Below, piece after piece: positions 60,641-64,000 of a DNA stretch of 64,000 nucleotides. Each line of letters starts with the position of its first letter. Within the stretch, counting starts at the first letter, position 1. The notes under the pieces were generated by a model. That model was given only the letters and a program-made list of their open reading frames with translations. It was not told where the DNA came from and did not search any database. The position numbers and the translations under genes are program-made. The stretch comes from Massilia sp. NR 4-1 (GTDB taxonomy: Bacteria > Pseudomonadota > Gammaproteobacteria > Burkholderiales > Burkholderiaceae_D): positions 248,001 to 312,000 of the forward strand of contig NZ_CP012201.1 of the NCBI RefSeq assembly GCF_001191005.1, read 5' to 3'.

Positions 60641-61948
60641 TCAGGCGCCGGCGGTGAAATAATTGTTCCAGGCCCAGGCCAGCTGCTCGGTATCGAGTTC
60701 CGCGCGCCGGCCTTCGTAGGCGGCCAGGTCGCACAGCTGGCGCACCAGGTCGCGCGGGTAGCAGGCCATCAGCGGACGCTGCTCCTTGTCGTGCCGCTCC
60801 AGCAGCCAGGCGAAGGCGGCCGGCCGGAAGCCGATGCCCAGGCGTTCGCACACCTGGCGGAACACGGTTTCGTACTGGGGCCGGGACAGCGGCCCGACAT
60901 GGATCTTGTAGCCCAGGCGGCGCAGGAAGGAGCCGTCGGCCAGCGATTCGGGCGCCAGATTGGAGGAGAACACCACCACCACGTCGAAGGGCACCGGGAA
61001 TTTGTAGCCGTTTTGCAGCGACAGATAATCGACCTGGCGGTCCAGCGGCACGATCCAGCGGTTCATCAATTCCGCCGCCGAGCAGCGCTGGCGGCCCAGG
61101 TCGTCGATGATGAAGATGCCACCGTTGGCCTTCAGGTGCGGCGGCGCCTGGTACAGCCGGGTGGCGGGATCGAAGCGCAGGTCCAGCATGTCCAGCGTCA
61201 GTTCGCCGCCGGTCAGCACCGTCGGACGCAGCGTCCTGACCCAGCGCTGGTCGCGCGTGGCGCGGCGGTCGAACAGGCGTTCCTCGTGTTCCATGTCCGG
61301 CACCGCGCGGTGCACCACCGGGTCGTACAGCGGCACCACGTCGCCGTCGATCAGCAGGGCATAGGGCACGCTGATATGGCCGCTCAGCAGGCCATTCAGG
61401 CGTTCGGCCAGGAAGGTCTTGCCGCTGCCGGCCGGGCCATGCACGAAGATGGCGCGGCCCGAATTCATGGCCGCGCCCAGCTTGTTCAGCACCTGCGGCG
61501 CGGCGACGATGCCTTCGAAGGTGTCGGCCATGTGCTCGCGGCTGACGCGCAGGTTGGCGATGCTGCTGGCGCGGACCCGCTCGGTGTAGGCTTCGAACGG
61601 CACCGGCGCCGGGCCGGCGTAACTGTCGCGGCGCTCGAATTCGGCGGCGCGCGCGCGGCCCGTATCGCTCAAGCTGTAGACCAGGTCGGCATCGGTATTG
61701 CTGGCGCCGCGCCGCTGCGCCTCGCACAGGCGTTCATTGCGCAGGAAGACGATCAGGCTGTCGAGCACGCTGAGCGGCAGCTTCAGGTGGCTGGACAGCT
61801 CGCTCAGGCGCACCTGGCCGCGCTGGTACAGCACTTTGCTGACCAGCTCCACCAGGAACAGGAAGGGTAGGCCGGTTTCCTCCACGCTGGCGGGAGCCGG
61901 CGCGCGCAACGGGTCGCTGGTGCGGATGCGGTGCTTATCGTCATACAT
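60641..61948 (-). CDS. Winged-helix AAA ATPase of the Tad operon
   Basis: This 435-residue protein has an N-terminal winged-helix-like region (about 25-105: an LSELSSHLKLPLSVLDSLIVFL helix-turn-helix, then YSLSDTGRARAAEFERR). An AAA ATPase module follows, with Walker A GPAGSGKT (171-178), Walker B IFIIDD (278-283), sensor Asn in VVVFSSNLAP and a C-terminal lid (about 345-430). It has no membrane helix. AGGAG lies six bases before the ATG. The ATPase is MoxR/RavA-like in spirit. Its place inside the Tad operon, between the methyltransferase and rcpC genes, suggests a remodelling or regulatory job for pilus biogenesis. The specific role is not known to me. Confidence 0.8.
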   Translation of the reverse strand: MYDDKHRIRTSDPLRAPAPASVEETGLPFLFLVELVSKVLYQRGQVRLSELSSHLKLPLSVLDSLIVFLRNERLCEAQRRGASNTDADLVYSLSDTGRARAAEFERRDSYAGPAPVPFEAYTERVRASSIANLRVSREHMADTFEGIVAAPQVLNKLGAAMNSGRAIFVHGPAGSGKTFLAERLNGLLSGHISVPYALLIDGDVVPLYDPVVHRAVPDMEHEERLFDRRATRDQRWVRTLRPTVLTGGELTLDMLDLRFDPATRLYQAPPHLKANGGIFIIDDLGRQRCSAAELMNRWIVPLDRQVDYLSLQNGYKFPVPFDVVVVFSSNLAPESLADGSFLRRLGYKIHVGPLSRPQYETVFRQVCERLGIGFRPAAFAWLLERHDKEQRPLMACYPRDLVRQLCDLAAYEGRRAELDTEQLAWAWNNYFTAGA

Positions 61949-61967
61949 GACAGGCTCCTGGATAGCG

Positions 61968-62621
61968 TCAGAAAATCAGCGGGATCACGCGGTACTTCAC
62001 CTGCGTCATATAGCCGCGGTACTCGGCCGCCTGGGACAGGAAGGCTTCTTCGCGCTGGAGGCGCACCAGCAGCAGCAGGGCCGCCGCCAGGCACACCAGC
62101 AGATTGGCGAGACTGGTATTGGCCAGCACATAGCCGCAATAGGACAGCAGATAGCTGGCATAGAGCGGGTGGCGCACCACGCTGTACAGGCCGCGCGTCT
62201 TGATCTGGCGCTGCGCCGCCACCAGGCCGAAGCTGCGGTTGAGCGAGAGCAGGCCGCCGATCTGCAGCACGATGCCGGCCACCAGGATCAGCTTGGCGGC
62301 CGGCAGCAAGGCCCAGCCGGCCGGCGCGAAGAACAGCGGCGCGGCGGTGCAGCCGATGGCCAGACCCCAGTCGAGCGGCGAGTGCGAGACCTTGACCGGC
62401 TCGGAGCGCAGCAGGAAGAGCAGGGCCACCAGGGTTTCGGAGGCGAAGAACAGCAGATAGGACCAGTCGCCGCTGTGGCGGAAGCCTTGCACATGGGCCC
62501 AGGCAAACAAGGCCCAGGCGCAGGCCAGCACGGCACCCAGCAGCAGATTGGTGCGGCGCGAGGCGAGGGGAATGGCTTGGGGCATGGCGGACAACTCCTT
62601 GGTATGGGTGGTCGGGTTCAT
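61968..62621 (-). CDS. ICMT-like integral membrane methyltransferase in the Tad operon
   Basis: This 217-residue protein has about five membrane helices. The C-terminal half carries the isoprenylcysteine carboxyl methyltransferase/phospholipid methyltransferase signature: GLYSVVRHPLYASYLLSYCG, then QREEAFLSQAAEYRGY and RVIPLIF. These residues bind S-adenosylmethionine in the family. The ATG overlaps the tadV stop by ATGA (62618-62621). A second ATG at 62585 has AAGGAG nine bases upstream and could be the main start. Prenylated proteins are not expected here, so the substrate may be a lipid or a pilus component. Coupling to the prepilin peptidase gene is noteworthy. Confidence 0.85.
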   Translation of the reverse strand: MNPTTHTKELSAMPQAIPLASRRTNLLLGAVLACAWALFAWAHVQGFRHSGDWSYLLFFASETLVALLFLLRSEPVKVSHSPLDWGLAIGCTAAPLFFAPAGWALLPAAKLILVAGIVLQIGGLLSLNRSFGLVAAQRQIKTRGLYSVVRHPLYASYLLSYCGYVLANTSLANLLVCLAAALLLLVRLQREEAFLSQAAEYRGYMTQVKYRVIPLIF

Positions 62622-63211
62622 AGCAGCACGCTCCAGCCGGAAGTGCGTACCAGCACGAGGTAGAGCACGGTGCCGCTGGCAATGGCGATGGCGTAAGCCA
62701 GCTTGCCGCTCGGCGCGGCCGGCGCGGCAAGCTGCGCGCCGTCGCCGCCGATGGCGCGCAGGGCGCTGTTGAGCAGCAGCACACGGGTATTGCCCAGCAC
62801 CTTGCGCAGCGAGCCTTGCCACAGCGCGGCCACGATCGACAGCATGCCGCCGGCCATCATGCTGAACAGGGCGGCGCCGACGATTTCCTCGGGGCCGAGG
62901 AAGGCGCCCACCATGGCCATCAGCTTGACGTCGCCGGCACCCATGGCGCCCAGCGCATACATGGGCAGCAGCAGCAGCAGGCCGAGGGCCAGGCCGGAGG
63001 CGGAACTGAGCAGGCCGAGCGAGCCGAAAGGTTCGGCATACAGGCCGGCGCCCGGCGTCAGCGTGGCCTGCAGGGCCAGGCCGGCCAGCGCGCCCCACAG
63101 CACCAGCTGGTTGGGGATGCGGCGGGCACGCACATCGTGCCAGACGGCGCCGGCCAGCAGGCCGCCCAGCACCAACACCGGCAGCAGGGCCGTGCTGGAC
63201 AAGGCGTTCAT
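62618..63211 (-). CDS. tadV: TadV/CpaA prepilin peptidase
   Basis: This 197-residue A24-family aspartyl peptidase with about six membrane helices removes the leaders of Flp pilin and the TadE/F pseudopilins. The two catalytic aspartates are visible: Asp26 in HDVRARRIPNQLV and Asp94 in GAGDVKLMAMVGAFLG. It lacks the N-terminal cysteine-rich methylase domain of PilD. The ATG overlaps the upstream PAP2-like gene (ATGA at 63208-63211), and the stop overlaps the methyltransferase gene in the same way. Confidence 0.93.
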   Translation of the reverse strand: MNALSSTALLPVLVLGGLLAGAVWHDVRARRIPNQLVLWGALAGLALQATLTPGAGLYAEPFGSLGLLSSASGLALGLLLLLPMYALGAMGAGDVKLMAMVGAFLGPEEIVGAALFSMMAGGMLSIVAALWQGSLRKVLGNTRVLLLNSALRAIGGDGAQLAAPAAPSGKLAYAIAIASGTVLYLVLVRTSGWSVLL

Positions 63212-64000
63212 GGCTGCCTCCCCGCCGACACCAGCGCTGCCAGGGGGCGCGCCGTGGCCACCGGGCGGCCCAGCGTTTGCAGGGCGCCGACGATGAGCCA
63301 GATCAGGACCGCGCCGGCGGCGCCGACATAGCCGTCGATCGCATAGTGCCAGCCCAGATGCACCGAGCCGATCATGATCAGCAGGGCGAAGGCGCTCAGG
63401 GCCAGGCCGGCCTGGCGGTTCAGGCGCCAGCCCAGCAGGGCCAGCAGGGTGGCGCTGGCCACATGCATGCTGGGCATGGCTGAAATGCTCAGGCCGGACA
63501 CGCCCAGCTGCTGCCGGTAGTCTTGCCACAGCAGCTGCTGCACATCGAGGGCCAGCACCGGGATCTGGCGGTCGGCCGCATGCAGATAGTTGAGCAGGCC
63601 GGCGTAGGGCTCGTGGTCGCCCAGCACCAGGGCGTAGTAGCAGGGGCCGACGGAAGAGAAGCAGATCGCCAGCACATTGCCGAGCAGGATCCAGCTCAGC
63701 ACAAAGCTGAGCAGGAACTGCATGCGCAGCCGCGGGCGGTGGGTGCTGAAAGCGAGCCAATACAGGGTGGCGAACATGATGAAGAACCACAGGTGGTAGC
63801 CGAGATTGACGACGGCCGTCAGCACGGGATGGCCGAGCAGGGGTTGCAGCCAGACCCAGGGCTGGACGCCCCCATGCAGCGCCGCGTCGAGCTGGGCCAG
63901 GCGCACATCCCAGGCATAGGGCTGCAGCAGGGGCACGGCAGCCTTGACCAGGGTGAAGGCGCAGGCGAACCATGGCATGGCCAGCAGTACCGGCAGGGCG
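63208..64000 (-). CDS. PAP2-superfamily membrane protein, 5' end outside window
   Basis: The frame stays open to the right edge, and hydrophobic residues (ALPVLLA) precede the first in-window ATG at 63978, so the true start is probably outside. About 263 residues are visible, with roughly six membrane helices. The PAP2 motifs are present: SAMPSMHVAS (His near 172 counted from 63978) and HLGWHYAIDGYVG (His and Asp near 211 and 215). They resemble the inositolphosphotransferase/PAP2_3 branch. The expected reaction is on a lipid phosphate at the membrane. It is coupled to tadV by ATGA, which is unusual company for a PAP2 enzyme. The function in pilus assembly, if any, is unknown. Confidence 0.8.
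   Translation of the reverse strand, partial: ALPVLLAMPWFACAFTLVKAAVPLLQPYAWDVRLAQLDAALHGGVQPWVWLQPLLGHPVLTAVVNLGYHLWFFIMFATLYWLAFSTHRPRLRMQFLLSFVLSWILLGNVLAICFSSVGPCYYALVLGDHEPYAGLLNYLHAADRQIPVLALDVQQLLWQDYRQQLGVSGLSISAMPSMHVASATLLALLGWRLNRQAGLALSAFALLIMIGSVHLGWHYAIDGYVGAAGAVLIWLIVGALQTLGRPVATARPLAALVSAGRQP

Noticed and set aside
62622..63973. The extended open frame upstream of tadV
   Set aside because: It is an out-of-frame reading of the PAP2 gene; tadV starts at 63211, where the A24 peptidase homology begins.

Overview
The window looks like a chromosomal segment of a high-GC betaproteobacterium of the Oxalobacteraceae type (Massilia/Duganella/Janthinobacterium relatives). This is inferred from codon use, the Tad-locus arrangement and protein character, not from a marker gene. 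Almost all of it is coding, with few RNA-like or regulatory sites. No tRNA, rRNA or CRISPR was seen.

Region 1 (1-41 kb) is dominated by two enormous, convergent, paralogous YD-repeat (Rhs-like) proteins. The first runs rightward from beyond the left edge to 21057 (7018 residues visible). The second runs leftward from 40994 to 23580 (5804 residues). They share one plan: an N-terminal YD-repeat shell with a beta-sandwich-like insert, a long array of DUF4214-type repeats joined by alanine-rich helical linkers, a second YD block, a LysM domain, a Gly/Ala-rich hydrophobic stretch, and then unrelated C-terminal tips. The leftward protein ends in a lytic-transglycosylase (SLT-like) domain. Its 3' end overlaps by 4 bases (ATGA) a small gene with a signal peptide and four cysteines. 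The rightward protein ends in a different, basic tip and overlaps by the same 4 bases an acidic cytoplasmic-type gene. The simplest reading is two polymorphic toxins, each with a cognate immunity gene placed in the compartment where its toxin would act. Between the two immunity genes lie IS481-type remnants, an IS3-family element with a crippled transposase, and a palindromic terminator.

Region 2 (41-44.4 kb, minus strand) has a gene-poor gap with an IS3 orfA scrap and a strong minus-strand terminator. It is followed by three TadE/TadF/TadG-type pseudopilin genes, the last with a von Willebrand A domain.

Region 3 (44.5-52.1 kb) holds a REC-PAS-GGDEF response regulator with a small unknown gene, then an amino-acid metabolism group: a class I/II aminotransferase, a RidA-family deaminase, an EamA exporter and a threonine/serine dehydratase-like enzyme. 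A MocR-type regulator is divergent from the dehydratase, and repeated operator-like words lie in the shared promoter.

Region 4 (52.1-64 kb, minus strand) is the main Tad/Flp pilus operon. In transcription order it encodes a PAP2-like membrane protein (cut by the right edge), TadV prepilin peptidase, an ICMT-like membrane methyltransferase, a winged-helix AAA ATPase, RcpC/CpaB, the RcpA/CpaC secretin, a small lipoprotein, TadZ/CpaE, TadA/CpaF, TadB, TadC and a TadD-like TPR lipoprotein. The first three genes overlap by ATGA. No Flp pilin gene is in the window. The pseudopilins of region 2 probably complete this machine, about 8 kb away.
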